64,000 bases of DNA from positions 2,294,001 to 2,358,000 of the forward strand of contig MSED01000013.1 in assembly GCA_002099365.1 (NCBI GenBank). The letters are read 5' to 3'. The notes beneath the pieces are model-generated. The model did no database searches. It was not told where the DNA came from and worked only from the letters and a program-made list of their open reading frames with translations. Of this stretch, positions 46,601-59,258 are shown in pieces (the first letter of the stretch is position 1; each line of letters begins with the position of its first letter). The DNA is from Phialophora verrucosa. Taxonomy: Eukaryota; Ascomycota; Eurotiomycetes; Chaetothyriales; Herpotrichiellaceae. Both the position numbers and the translations under genes were made by a program.

Positions 46601-49600
46601 AAGGCGTAAAGTCGAGGAGGAAGGTACTTATAAATAGTTAAGAGAGAGAGGATAAGGATAAATATATATTATAAACTAATACCCTTTAGTATTAAGTAAT
46701 AATATAATAAGGTAAAATATTACTATTTATAAGTAATAAAGTATTTTTATTACCCCCTTTACTTCTTAAACTTATTAAGACCTCTAGTCTAAATAGTATA
46801 TATTTACTATATAATAGCTTAGGAATAGCGATTTAAGAGATTAGGCGATTATATAAAGGTTAGTTTATTATTTCCTCCTTACTATATTCGTGTATAACTT
46901 AAATCTCTATTATATAATACTATTAAGCCCCTAGCTCTTACTACCGATAATTAATATTTAATCTATTATTAATACTATTTAATATCGCGGCTCCCTTAAC
47001 TATATTAAAGTCTAACTAATTATAACGCTCCCTAGAACTTTATATAATATATAGGTATATACGACTAATTAAAGATAATACTAAAATCTTTAGCGCTAAC
47101 CTTAATTTTTCTTCGTCCTAGTTATACTATATTATTCCTAGCTTAACTTTTCTAGCTTTATCTAGTAATTCTAATATCTATTATACCTAGAGTAGTAATA
47201 TCTTACTCTAGTATCGCTTCTCTCTTTAAAATCCTAGACTAATAGAATAATAGGATCCGTAAGCTAAAGTATTTTAATTTTAAGAAAATCCCTATTATAA
47301 CTGTACTCTAAACGCTAGATTATTATAACTTAATTAAAAGAAAACCGTAAATAACTAAAGAAATTTAATCTTAAACTTTCTTATACTAGCGATAGCGATA
47401 CTATACCTCCCTTACTACTTTATATAATAAAGTACAGTATAAAGTAAAGTATTTATCTTACTTCTTTATAGACTTACTAAATATATCTAACCTAGCGTAT
47501 TATTCTCGAATTTTATCGCTAACTAAAGGTATCTTTATTATAAATACTAGTTCTTTATTTATCGGCGGTAGTATCCTCGCTCTCTATTTAAGCCGCCGGC
47601 TATAGCGTAAGCGTAAAGATATCTCTTATAGAGAAGGTATATTATTATCGTCTAAAGACTCTTTAATATCCGCGAAATAAAAAAGATTAAAAGTTAAAAC
47701 TTTACGAGCTTCTTCTTTCTAAGGATTATTTTTAAGCGTAAGTTTAGTATCTATAAGGAAATCTTTAGGGTATTAGTAAAATTACTTAAGACGGCTAGCT
47801 ATATAAGTTCCCTATAGTCGGGAGCTATTAAATTCCGCTAGAATATATATCCCCTTCTCTTAATTCGCCTTTACGATTCTAAATAGTCTAAACTAGCGGA
47901 ATACTAACTTCTTCTCTATAGATATATTTATTAACTCGGCTATATTATAGCTTAATACTAATATATCCTTCTTAAGTAGCTATAAGTATAGGTTATAGCG
48001 TCTATTAAAGTACTTTTTCTCTAGCCTTTATATTCTATTTAGGTATACTGCCGCCTCTTCTAGATCTCGGTTATATCTTTTAAGAGCTTATATATATATA
48101 GCGATTAAATTAGTAGTATTGATAACTTTATCCTAATTTATAATATTTTATATTATAATCTTAAGTTTAATAAAAAGGATTAGTCGTTTAAAGAACTTAA
48201 CTTTATATAGTGTTATACCGGTTTTAGCTTTAATTATCGTCCGGTCGGCCTAAAGAATAGCGTAAAGGTAATTTATTTAGGTACCGCCGCTGTTAGTATA
48301 AGTTATCTTTAAGAGAGCGTTTATAACATCTTTATACTTAACTTTTATTTAATTATTTACTTATAGATAATATATAAAGGTAATTATATATTTAATCCCG
48401 TACTTATCTATAAGTACTTTCACCTAACTCTTATTCTTCGGTCCGCTATTATATACTAGTCGTCTAAATAGTCTATAGCGATAAATAATCTCTTCCTAGA
48501 GGAACTTTATTATAGTAGTATTATTAGTAACCGTAATATCTCGCGCTTCTATCTAACCGCTTATATTACTTTAGGCTTTAATAAGATATTTTTTTCCTTA
48601 AGATATTAATATTAGGGTATAATTAATACTAATTTATTCTTAGCGCTTATCGACTAAAGTCGAGAATATCGCGTTATATAGCCTTTAGCTTATATAGAAC
48701 TAATATTCCGGATAGGTCTTTATAAATATTTTTATATCTCGGTATTAACTCTTCTAGTAGTAACGGTTAAATACCCTTTAATATATTACTTCTCGACTAA
48801 AATATTTAGTATTATTATATATTACTTTAAGTATTCTTCGCTTTTCTATATTATTATTAATTACTCTTCTACTCGGCTTATTCTTTATTAGCTTTTAAAA
48901 TAAGTACTCTTCTCTAATAAAGTAGTTAGTTAAGTCTTTCTATAGTTTCCGAAACTTATTATTATTTATCTCCGAAGAATGTTACTAGTTTTATAAATAT
49001 TTAGCGAGCCTCTTTAATTCCTTTAAGTATTCTCTCTTAAATAACTAGATTATATAAGGTTCTCTAAAGCTTATAGATTAATCTCGAGTATAAGTAACTA
49101 TAGGTCTTACTAGAGTAAAGTCTCGATAAGTAATATTCTATTTAATTAATTAAAGGCTTCTCTATACGAAGAATATTTAAGCTTTAATCTAATCCTCGAT
49201 ATCCTCTTTCTATTTAGCTTCTTTAATATCTTCTTAAGTTGAAGGGCGTTAAGATAAGATATTAGTAACTATATTTTACTTATCTAGAATATACTATACC
49301 TTAAAATTAAACCTATAGATTTATATTAACTATTAATTAATAATAGCCCTAGGTAAGTCGGTCGACTATTAGTTAAGCTAGGCCGTAAGAGTTATTATAT
49401 CGATCTCTATAATAAAGTAAATAATATATAGCTAATATTTAAACTTCTTAAGGGCTTTTAGTAATCCGTAAGCTTTTCGCTTAAATATATTATACTCTCT
49501 CTTAACCTTAAATTAAATACCGCTCTCGTACTTTATAGCCTATTATTTATCTATTATTAAGTTCTCTTATATAATTATAGCGCTTTAGCCTCTTCCGCTA

Positions 49601-52600
49601 GCGTCGATAGTAAGTATAATTAAGCCTACGCCTTCTCGGTAGTCTAGGCTAATTAATATAGGAGTAGTAGATAATACCTTCTTTAGTCCTTCTATACTCT
49701 TAGCGTATATCTCTACTTAAACTTAGATAATATTCTTTTAAAGTAGGTTATATAAAGGCTTTACTATTATTATAAAATAAAAAATCTATATATAATAATA
49801 TATATAAATCCTAAGGAATCTACGAAATTTTAACTAGTTTATCGAAGTTAGCTATATTAAGATTTTATAAATCTTAGATTATTATAAATATTATCCGTCC
49901 TAATTATAAATATACCCGACTATCTTAATCCCTTATATATAGAGCTACAGTTTTTATCCGGCTATAATAGTATTAGTAAGCTTAAGATTAAGTAGTACCG
50001 CGTCTAGATTTATTAGATATTTTAGTATATATAAATATATTCGGGGAACTACCTTTAGTTATTAGTAGTTATTCTTTAGTTCTTTTATACTAATATTATC
50101 TAGGAATAGCCGAGTAGCTTTTAATATCTATTTCTTTAGAATTTAGTTCGTAATTTATATAAATTACGCTATAGAATTAGTTATACCTTATAGAAGCGTT
50201 ATATAATAAATAAGTCCGATTAGAGTATAAATCTCTATTAGATCTCAGCTCTCTCTTATAAGTTTAATTTAATTATAGCCTAAGAGCTAATTTAATAAGA
50301 AGGTTATCTATATTCCGCCGAACTTTTCCGCGAAGTCGTTAGCTAAAGGAGGTAGATTTATATCTCGAATCGTTATTCGGTTAATATTCTATACTATAAT
50401 TATTAATCGATACTCTCTAGGCTTCTTTTTCTTAACTAAGAAGAATAGATTCCGGTATAATCTATATCTCAGTTTAAAGAGATCTAAGTTAATTTTCTTC
50501 TTTATTAATATAATTACTACTAGCTTAAGTGCTTTCGGAATAAAAAAGCTTTTTATTTACTATAGAGTATATAGAATAATCCTTATTACTTACGAAGGTG
50601 CTACTTCCTAATAAATCCGCTTAATTTCTTTAAGGTCTTAAGCTAAAGCTCCTTCGCGGTTATATAGAATCTCTATAAGGATCTCCTTCTTATCCGGCGT
50701 TAGATTAGATCTAATAACTAGTTTCTTTAAACGTTCGGGCGTTAAGCGTTACCCCCGAGGAAATCTAGTAAGGTGTAGACTTATTTAATCCGAGAATATA
50801 TATAGCCGGCCGTTATAGGTAGCCTTTACCTACTCCTATACCTTTACGCGCTAGTTTAAGAGCCTACTAAGTATTAAACTATTCTAGAAATCTAAATTAA
50901 TAGGTTTTACTTTATTAGCCTTCCGCTTATATAAGGTGTTTATATAAGCTTCTAAAGGCTTCCTAAATTAATATTATTTATAATATTATTTATTCTTTAA
51001 GTTTTATATTATAGCTTCTTTATTAAATAATCTTAAGAACTTTACTAACTATTAGTTATCTTTAATATTAAAAGGTTAAGCCTAAAAGTATATTTCGTTA
51101 AACTTATCGTCGCTTAAATCGTAAGTATTTAAGGCGGAGATTAAAGTATTATTCTCGTCTACTATAAAGTTAATTACTTACGCTCTCCCTTAATTTTACC
51201 GAGCTTTAACTAAAGCGAGTATAAGCCTTTTTATCTCTTTATACTCGCTTAGCCTTTTAAAGTAGATATATATATAAGCTTAACTATTAACTTTATTATT
51301 ATATTATTACTAAGATCTAAAGCTAACTATATAAGAAGCTAAAGCCGCTTCTTATTAAAGCTATCTATTAGACTTATAATATATATATTATCGTCCTTCT
51401 CTTAGATTAAGCCTTAGGTAGCCTTCTAGAATAGCTTACTTAAGATAAAGCGATATATTAAATCTATAATATCTATTATATAGATATTAGTTAAGACTTT
51501 AATCTCGGCGATATTAACTACTATATCTTTAATTATATTTATAAAATCTTCTTAATCTTTATTAAATCCTATAGTATTATAAATAAACTTTATCTTCTAT
51601 ATAAGTCGAGATAATCTCTAATCTTTAATTAAATCTAAGGATATTAAATTAATCTCCGCTCTAGTATTTAGTAATAAATCTTTATACTACCTCTATATCT
51701 TTACCGGTAAATAAGGATAGCTACTATAATATAGTCGCGGACGTGTCGAATAGTCTTTATTTAGGCTTATCTATACTATATTAACTTTTACAATAGGCTC
51801 TTTCTAAGTCTATATTATTTTAACTTATAAAGAATATATTTAATAAATTAGCTCTTATTTATTTTTATTATAATATTAATACTTATAAGAAAACTACTTA
51901 TCGCGTACTTCTTTTATTAATAGTAGGTTCTATAATTAAATAGTTATCTCTTAATCTAGCAGCTAGTTAATAATTCTCTCGATATTATTTAAATCCTATA
52001 AGAGTACCTTCTAGAGAGGCCTAGAACTAGGCGATCTATACTATATCTCCTTTATAATATATAAGCGCTATAAAACTTACCTTAGGCGTATATACTTATT
52101 ATTATCGCCTATCTTAATATCTTTCGATCGCGGGTTATATATTTAGTTATTTTATATATTATATAGGGTTATTAGTAGCCTCTAATTAGTCGACTATTCT
52201 AGCGCGAGAATATTATCTATAGTACTATTAAAGATAATCTCTCTATTTAGTTTTACTTATCGCGTTATATAATATCGCTAACTATCTATAATAGGCTTAT
52301 ATATATTAGTCTAGAGGTACTTCGCTTATATATATCCTTCTTACTAGGGTACCGGTCGCTTCCTAAGGGCGTTAATATAAATATTAGTCTCTAGCTAATT
52401 AACACGAATTCCTTTTAGCCTAGCTAGCTTTAATATATATAAATTATCTTCCGAATCTTCTAATACGCTATAATTTAGCTTTAATTTAACCGCTCGAATA
52501 AAATTTATCTTTATTAAGAGAGGCTTTAGATTCTCTTCCTTTATACTATATAGTTATCTAAAAGAGACACTAGTATACTTATCAATCTTACGCGTAATTT

Positions 52601-54722
52601 ATTCTAGATATTTAGGCTTCGTCTCTTTCTACGGAATTAGTAGTGCTAGTAAGGGCCGGTCTTAACCGCGGAACTTCTCTAGTATAATCTTATAATTTAA
52701 GTTAAGATATAATACGCCGGCGGCCTTCTAATATATTTACTATAGATCTTTACGTAATATATAGCCTTATTAGTCGTAGAGGAAGCAGCTCCCTCTAGTA
52801 GCACTTATATTCGACTTACGCTAACTAGATTACCCTTTAGTATAGTACTACAGATTACTACTAAACCTTACCGACCGTTTTTAGAAAGAAGGTTTTCGAG
52901 AAGGTTAGATCGCTTTTAAAGGAACTCCCCTTAAGGCTTTAATTAATTTATTTATAAAGTTAGGAGTAATTATATTACGCGCCTAGATCGGTAGAGTAAG
53001 CGCTTTTATTAGTTAGGTCAGTTTATTTACCGAGGATATAGTAGTTCCTAAGGTTATAGGCTTTATCGACTATATCTATATATTCTCTTTAATCTTTACG
53101 GCTATATTATCTAGTTAATCTTTTCGACGTTTATCTTCTTAAGCTTCCTCCTTCCGGAATATAGAAGGTTAAGTCTTTTTCTTATATATTAGATCCTAAT
53201 ATTTCTTATTTAGTATACTCTATATAAATTTACTAGTCTCGTTATTAACTTTCTATAAGTCTTTTACTTATTCCTAATACTTTTAGAAGTTTAAGTTCTT
53301 TAGCTTCTTATTTAATAGGTTTTACTTCTTCCGAATCTTATTTATATATATCTTTAGTAGTCTAGAGAGGAAAAGACGATAGTAAGTATAGTTAGTTTCT
53401 ACTCTATTATTAATTAGGTACTTTATAGCCTTATAGAACTAACAGAAATATAAATTAAGGTTCTAAAACTTATCGCGACAATATTTTAAGAGTATATAAA
53501 GATAGTATATATTTATTATTTACTATATCTTATCTTAATCTTTATATTTATTTAAAACTCTCTCTTTAAACTTTATTTAATCTATTTTATTATACTTTAT
53601 AAGCTCTTTATACCTCTCTTTCTCTATCTTTAATATAAAATATATAGATCTTTAAATATACTTTTTATTATTTATTACTTAATTATATCTATATAGCTCT
53701 TTAAACTCTTCGAAGAAAGTAGTTATATTTCTTCCGTTAAAGTATAGTAAGTTATCGCTTCTATTTAAGCTCTAAAGTATCTCTCTTATAGATATTACTA
53801 TAGAAGGAGTATATACCGGCGGCGTTAAGATTTCCGGCGTTAATAATCCCTATATAATATCGCTCGCCGCGATAAATAATATTACCTTTTCTTTTCTATT
53901 TAAGGCCTTAGATAAAGTTATCTTTAGCCCCTCTATTAGTTTAATAAAATATAATAAATATAAGTCTTATCTTTTTAAGTAAAGTAATCTAAACTCTAAA
54001 TATTTATATATTTTATTATTTTTATATATATAAAAGACTACTTCTCTTAATAGTTAATAGTTACCGCTTTCTTAAGCGTTTATAAATAGTTTTAGGGTTT
54101 TAGAGGATTCTCTCTCTTAGTTTAATTCTAGTAATTTCTATTATTACTTATAGTTATTTCTTTATATCCGACTATCGAGTCTCTCTTTATTAAATATAGC
54201 TAATACTTTAATATTAGCTTCTCGTCGAGTAAGTCTCTAGTCTCGAGTAGTCTACTCTTCTCGAGAGCTTAAGAGATATTAAGGTTAACTGTGTTCCTCT
54301 CTTTAAGTGCTAGTTATTAGTCTTAAGTCTTTTAGGTAATTATTTAGTCGTTAGTTTCCGCCCTATATAGTAGTAGTTAATATATATAGTTAAGACCCCG
54401 AAAGAACACCCTAAGTAGCGGTCTCCTTAAATAGCTAGTATAGTTTATAACCTACACTCGTATAGCGGGACGGACTTACTTAGCTAGTAATTTAAATAAT
54501 TCCCCCGTATAGCGGTCCTATATATATAGCTAGCTTCTCTAGTTCTAGTTAATTAGTCGGTAGGTAGGTAAGTAGTTAGTTTAGTCGGTCCTCGTTTATT
54601 TATAGCGTTATATCGTCGTTTCGTTGTTTAGTCGTCTATTCGATCGTCCTGCCGCGCGTAGACTTACCCGCGTTACTACAGTCCGAATATTCTTAAGCGA
54701 ACGTTCTTATTAGAGGCACTAA

Positions 54723-55021
54723 TAAACTAGGGTAAGGCTTTATAGCCTCTAGGTGGAGGGTCGTACGGCGGTAGGCACTACCTCTTCGTCCTCGGTACAC
54801 TATATAGTAATAAATAGCTTTATAAGTAATAGTATTATATATTTTATTATCTATAGTATATATATATATTAAATGTGTATAACTACTCTACCTATAATAT
54901 ATAGCGGAGGTATATAGCCTTACGCTAAGGATTTAACTAATTAGATGGCACGGTTACTTATCTGTACATTATATAGGTACGTGCAGCTAATCAGCGCTGT
55001 AAGTATCACCGCCCTATTATA
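54723..55021 (-). repeat. Gypsy A copy 2, 5' LTR
   Basis: This is the right LTR and is 299 bp long. Parts (about 54,940-55,015) keep CA and TG steps, so it is less mutated than its left partner. Sequence of copy 3 follows without a gap. Confidence 0.85.
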
Positions 55022-55864
55022 CTATAGTATTATATTAGTTACCTATTTACTTATACTTAATTTTAATATAGCTATAGAAGTTATTAATATATTCTAGATC
55101 GTTTTAATTAATAGCTTTAATAGTAGTTTTAAGGGATACCTCTTTAGAGTAAGTCGGATAGTATACTAGTAAAATAGGTTAATTATTAACAGTATTAGTA
55201 TTAGAAGCTTAGTACTTTTATCGTCGACTAACAGGAACTATAGAATTAGGATTTAGCTAAATAACCGGCGTTTTCAGTTATAATTAATAATAAGCTCTAA
55301 ATATCTTAACGGTAAGATTAATTTAAGCCTTTAGTAAGAAGCTATAAAGGAAAATCTAAAAGGTAACTATAATAAAGCTTATAATTAAATAAGATTTATA
55401 ATATAATTAAAATATTAAAGAGAGAGAAGAAAGATAAGCTTAATAAAAATATTAATAAATATAGAGATATTAATATTCGGTTTAGAAAATTTAAAAAGAT
55501 TTAGAAGATTAAGCTAATAATAAAGAAGGACTATTTAGTAATTAAAGTCTATATTAAGGAAGGAAGGTATAAGATTAAGGAGATAAATATATATAAATAG
55601 TTAAGAGGGAGAGAATAAGAATAAATATATATTATAAACTAACGCTCTTTAGTATTAAGTAATAATATAATAAGATAAGATATTACTATTTATAAATAAT
55701 AAAATATTTTTATTATCCTCTTTATCTCTTAAGCTTATTAAGACCTCTAAATTAAATAATATATATTTATTATATAATAACTCGAGAATAGAGATTTAAG
55801 AGATTAAATAGTTATATAAATATTAATTTATTAACCTCTCTTAATTATAATTATATATACTTAA

Positions 55865-56163
55865 TATAATAGGGTGGTGATACTTACAGCGCTGATTAGC
55901 TGTACGTACCTATATAATATATAGATAGATAACTATACTATCTGATTAGTTGAATCCTTAGCGTAAGGCTATATACCTCCGCTATATATTATAGGTAGAG
56001 CAGTTATAGGTATTTAATATATATATATACTATAGATAATAAAATATATAACACTATTCCTTATAAAGCTGTTTATTACTATATAGTATACCGGGGACGA
56101 AGAGATAGTACCTACCGCCGTACGACCCTCTACCTAGAGGCAATAAAGCCTTACCCTAGTTTA
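55865..56163 (+). repeat. Solo LTR of Gypsy A inside copy 3, RIP-altered
   Basis: This 299-bp insertion starts tataataggg and ends ccctagttta, opposite in orientation to the LTRs of the host copy. It is flanked by the 4-bp duplication TTAA (55861-55864 and 56164-56167). The interruption is exact when compared with copy 1 near 29,810. It shows partial RIP, unlike the one at 41291. Strand here means opposite to copies 1-3; the solo LTR at 41291 has this same written orientation. Confidence 0.85.
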
Positions 56164-58854
56164 TTAAGATATTTATTATCTAATATTATTAAACGCTTTA
56201 TTTCCCTTATTAATAACTAGTACTTAATTTATTATTAATAGTATTTAATATTATACCTCCCCCGACTATATTAATATTTAATTAATTATAACGCTTCTAG
56301 AAACTCTATATAATATATAGATATATATAGCTAATTAAAGATAGCACTAAAAGTCTTAACGCTAACCTTAATTTTTCTTCGCCCTAGCTATACTATACTA
56401 TTTCTAACTTAACTTTTCTAGCTTTATCCGTTAATTCTTATATCTACTATACTTAAGATAATAATATCTTACTCTAGTATCGCTTCTCTTTCCTTAAGAT
56501 CTTAGGCTAATAGGATAATAGAATCTTAAGGATCTATAAACTAAAGTAACTTAATTTTAAGAAAATCCCTATTATAACTATACTCTAAATATTAAATTAT
56601 TATAACTTAACTAAAAGAAAACCGTAAATAAACTAAAGAAATTTAACCTTAAACTTTCTTATACTAGCGATAGCGATACTATACCTCCCTTACTACTTTA
56701 TAATAGTAAAGTATAGTATAAAATAGAGTATCTATCTTATTCCTTTATAAATTCTCTAAATATATCTAATCTAATATATTATTCCTGAATTTTATCGTTA
56801 ACTAAAGATATCTTTATTATAAATACTAGTTCTTTATTTATCGATAGTAATATTCTCGCTCTTTATTTAAGCTGCCGGCTATAGTATAAATATAAAGATA
56901 TCTTTTATAAAAAAGATATATTATTATTATTTAAAGATTCTTTAATATCTATAAAATAAAAAAGATTAAAAATTAAAACTTCGCGAGCTTCTTCTTTTTA
57001 AGGATTATCTTTAGATATAAGTTTAATATTTATAAAGAAATTATTAAAGCGTTAGTAGAATCGCTTAAGATAGTTAGCTATATAAATTCCTTATAGTTAA
57101 GAATTATTAAATTCTATTAAAATATATATCCTCTTCTCTTAATTCGCTTTTATAATCTTAAATAATTTAAACTAATAGAATACTAACTTCTTCTCTACTA
57201 ATATATTTATTAACCTAACTATATTATAACTTAATATTAATATACTCTCCTTAAGTAATTATAAGTATAGATTATAATATTTATTAAAGTACTTCTTTCT
57301 TAGCCTTTATATCCTATTTAGATATACCGCCGCCTCTTCTAAATCTTAGTTATACCTTTTAAGAGCTTATATATATATAATAATTAAATTAATAGTATTA
57401 ATAACTTTATTTTAATTTATAATATTTTATATTATAATCTTAAGTTTAATAAAAAGAATTAATTATTTAAAGAATTTAACTTTATATAATATTATATTAG
57501 TTCTAGCTTTAACTATTATTTAGTTAGCCTAAAAGATAATATAACGATAATTTATTTAGGTTCCGCCGCTATTAATATAAGTTATCTTTAAGAGAGCGTT
57601 TATAACACCTTTATACCTAATTTCTACTTAACTATTTACTTAAGGATAATATATAGAGATAACTATATATTTAATCCTATATTTATCTATAAGTATTTTT
57701 ACTTAACCTTTATTTTCTAATCTGTTATTATATATTAATCGTCTAAATAGTCTATAGCGATAAATAATTTCTTCTTAAAGAAACTTTACTATAGTAATAT
57801 TATTAGCAGCTATAATACTTTATACTTTTATCTATCCGCTTATATTACTTTAGGCTTTAATAAAATACCTCTTTCCCTAAGATATCGGTATTAAGATATA
57901 ATTAACGCTAATTTATTCCTAGCGCTTATTAAGTAAAGTTAAGAATATTATATTATATAACCTCTAGCTTATATAGAACTAATATTTTAAATAAATCTTT
58001 ATAAATACTTTTATATCTCGAAACTAACCTTTCTAGTAATAATAGTTAAATACCCTTTAATATATTACTTCTTAACTAAAATATTTAATATTATTATATA
58101 TTACTTTAAGTATCCTTCGCTTCTCTATATTATTATTAATTACTCTTCTATTCGGCTTATTCTCTATTAGCTTCCGAAATAAATACCCTTCTCTTATAAA
58201 GTAATTAGTTAAGTCTTTTTATAGTTTCCGAAACTTATTATTACTTATCCCTAAAGGACACTACTAATCTTATAGATATTTAGTAAGCCTCTTCGATTCC
58301 TCTAAGTACTCTCCCTTAAATAATTAAATTATATATAATTTACTAAAGCTTATAGATTAATCTTAAATATAAGTAAATATAAGCTTTACTAGAGTAAAGT
58401 CTCGATAAATAATATTTTATTTAATTAATTAAAGGCTGCTATATATAAAAAATATTTAAGTTTTAATCTAATCCTTAATATCCTCTTCCTATTTAGCTTC
58501 TTTAATATCTTCTTAAGTCGAAGGGTGTTAAGATAAGGTATTAGTAACTACATTCTACTTACCTAGAATATACTATACTTCGACATTAAATCTATAGATC
58601 TATATTAGCTATTAATTAACGACAGCCTTAAGTAAGTTAATAAACTACTAATTAAGTTAAGCTATAAGAGTTATTATATTAGTCTCTATAATAAAATAAA
58701 TAATATATAGCTAATATTTAAACTTCTTAAGAGCTTTTAGTAATCTATAGGCCTCTTATTTAAGTATATTATACTTCTTTTTAACCTTAGACTAAATACT
58801 ACTCTTATATCTTATAGTATATTACTTATTTATTACTAAGTCTACCTATATAAT

Positions 58855-59258
58855 TAGACTATAGATTAGATACCGGGTAGTCTAATAAGATAGTACTACC
58901 CTATAGGGTTTTAAGCCCTATCGGATAGCTAATTTAATATTAAGAGCCCTATTAAATTAGATACTATAGGGGTTAGACTATACCGTCGGATAACTAATAT
59001 AATCCGAAATAAAAAAATTTTTAAAAAATTACTATAATTAATAAATTTTATTACTTTTTTAAAATTATTACTAAAATTATTATTATTTTTAATAAAAATT
59101 TAAGGTTTCGGATAATTTTAGTAAAACCTAACCTATCTAAAATATTATTTAGGACTAATCGGACTTAGGCTCGGATAGGGTAAAAGTATCCGAGTACTAT
59201 TATCGGACCGGATAAAAGCCTCTATAACCCGACCCGAAACTGTCCGATCTATAGTCTA
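58855..59258. mobile_element. MITE-like element with terminal inverted repeats, 8-bp target duplication (hAT-like)
   Basis: A 404-bp insert interrupts copy 3 at a place that is continuous in copies 1 and 2 (near 32,480 and 49,570). Its ends are imperfect inverted repeats (tagactatagattaga against the complement of the right end, tagactatagatcgga). It is flanked by an exact 8-bp duplication TATATAAT (58847-58854 and 59259-59266). It has no coding capacity and an AT-rich centre with A and T runs. An 8-bp duplication with short TIRs fits a non-autonomous hAT-type element. Confidence 0.8.

Larger units (their letters stand above)
43342..55021 (-). mobile_element. Gypsy A copy 2, complete LTR-to-LTR element (11.68 kb)
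   Basis: LTRs are at 43342-43640 and 54723-55021, both 299 bp. Layout matches copy 1 base for base at the kilobase scale, with many RIP-type transition differences. The reverse transcriptase relic is at about 50,145-50,465 on the minus strand; the polypurine tract lies just right of 43640; the leader just left of 54723 keeps higher GC. The 4 bases outside the ends differ (ATAT left, CTAT right), and the flanks are different elements (Gypsy B left, Gypsy A copy 3 right), so the copy is not a simple insertion in one place. Confidence 0.85.
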
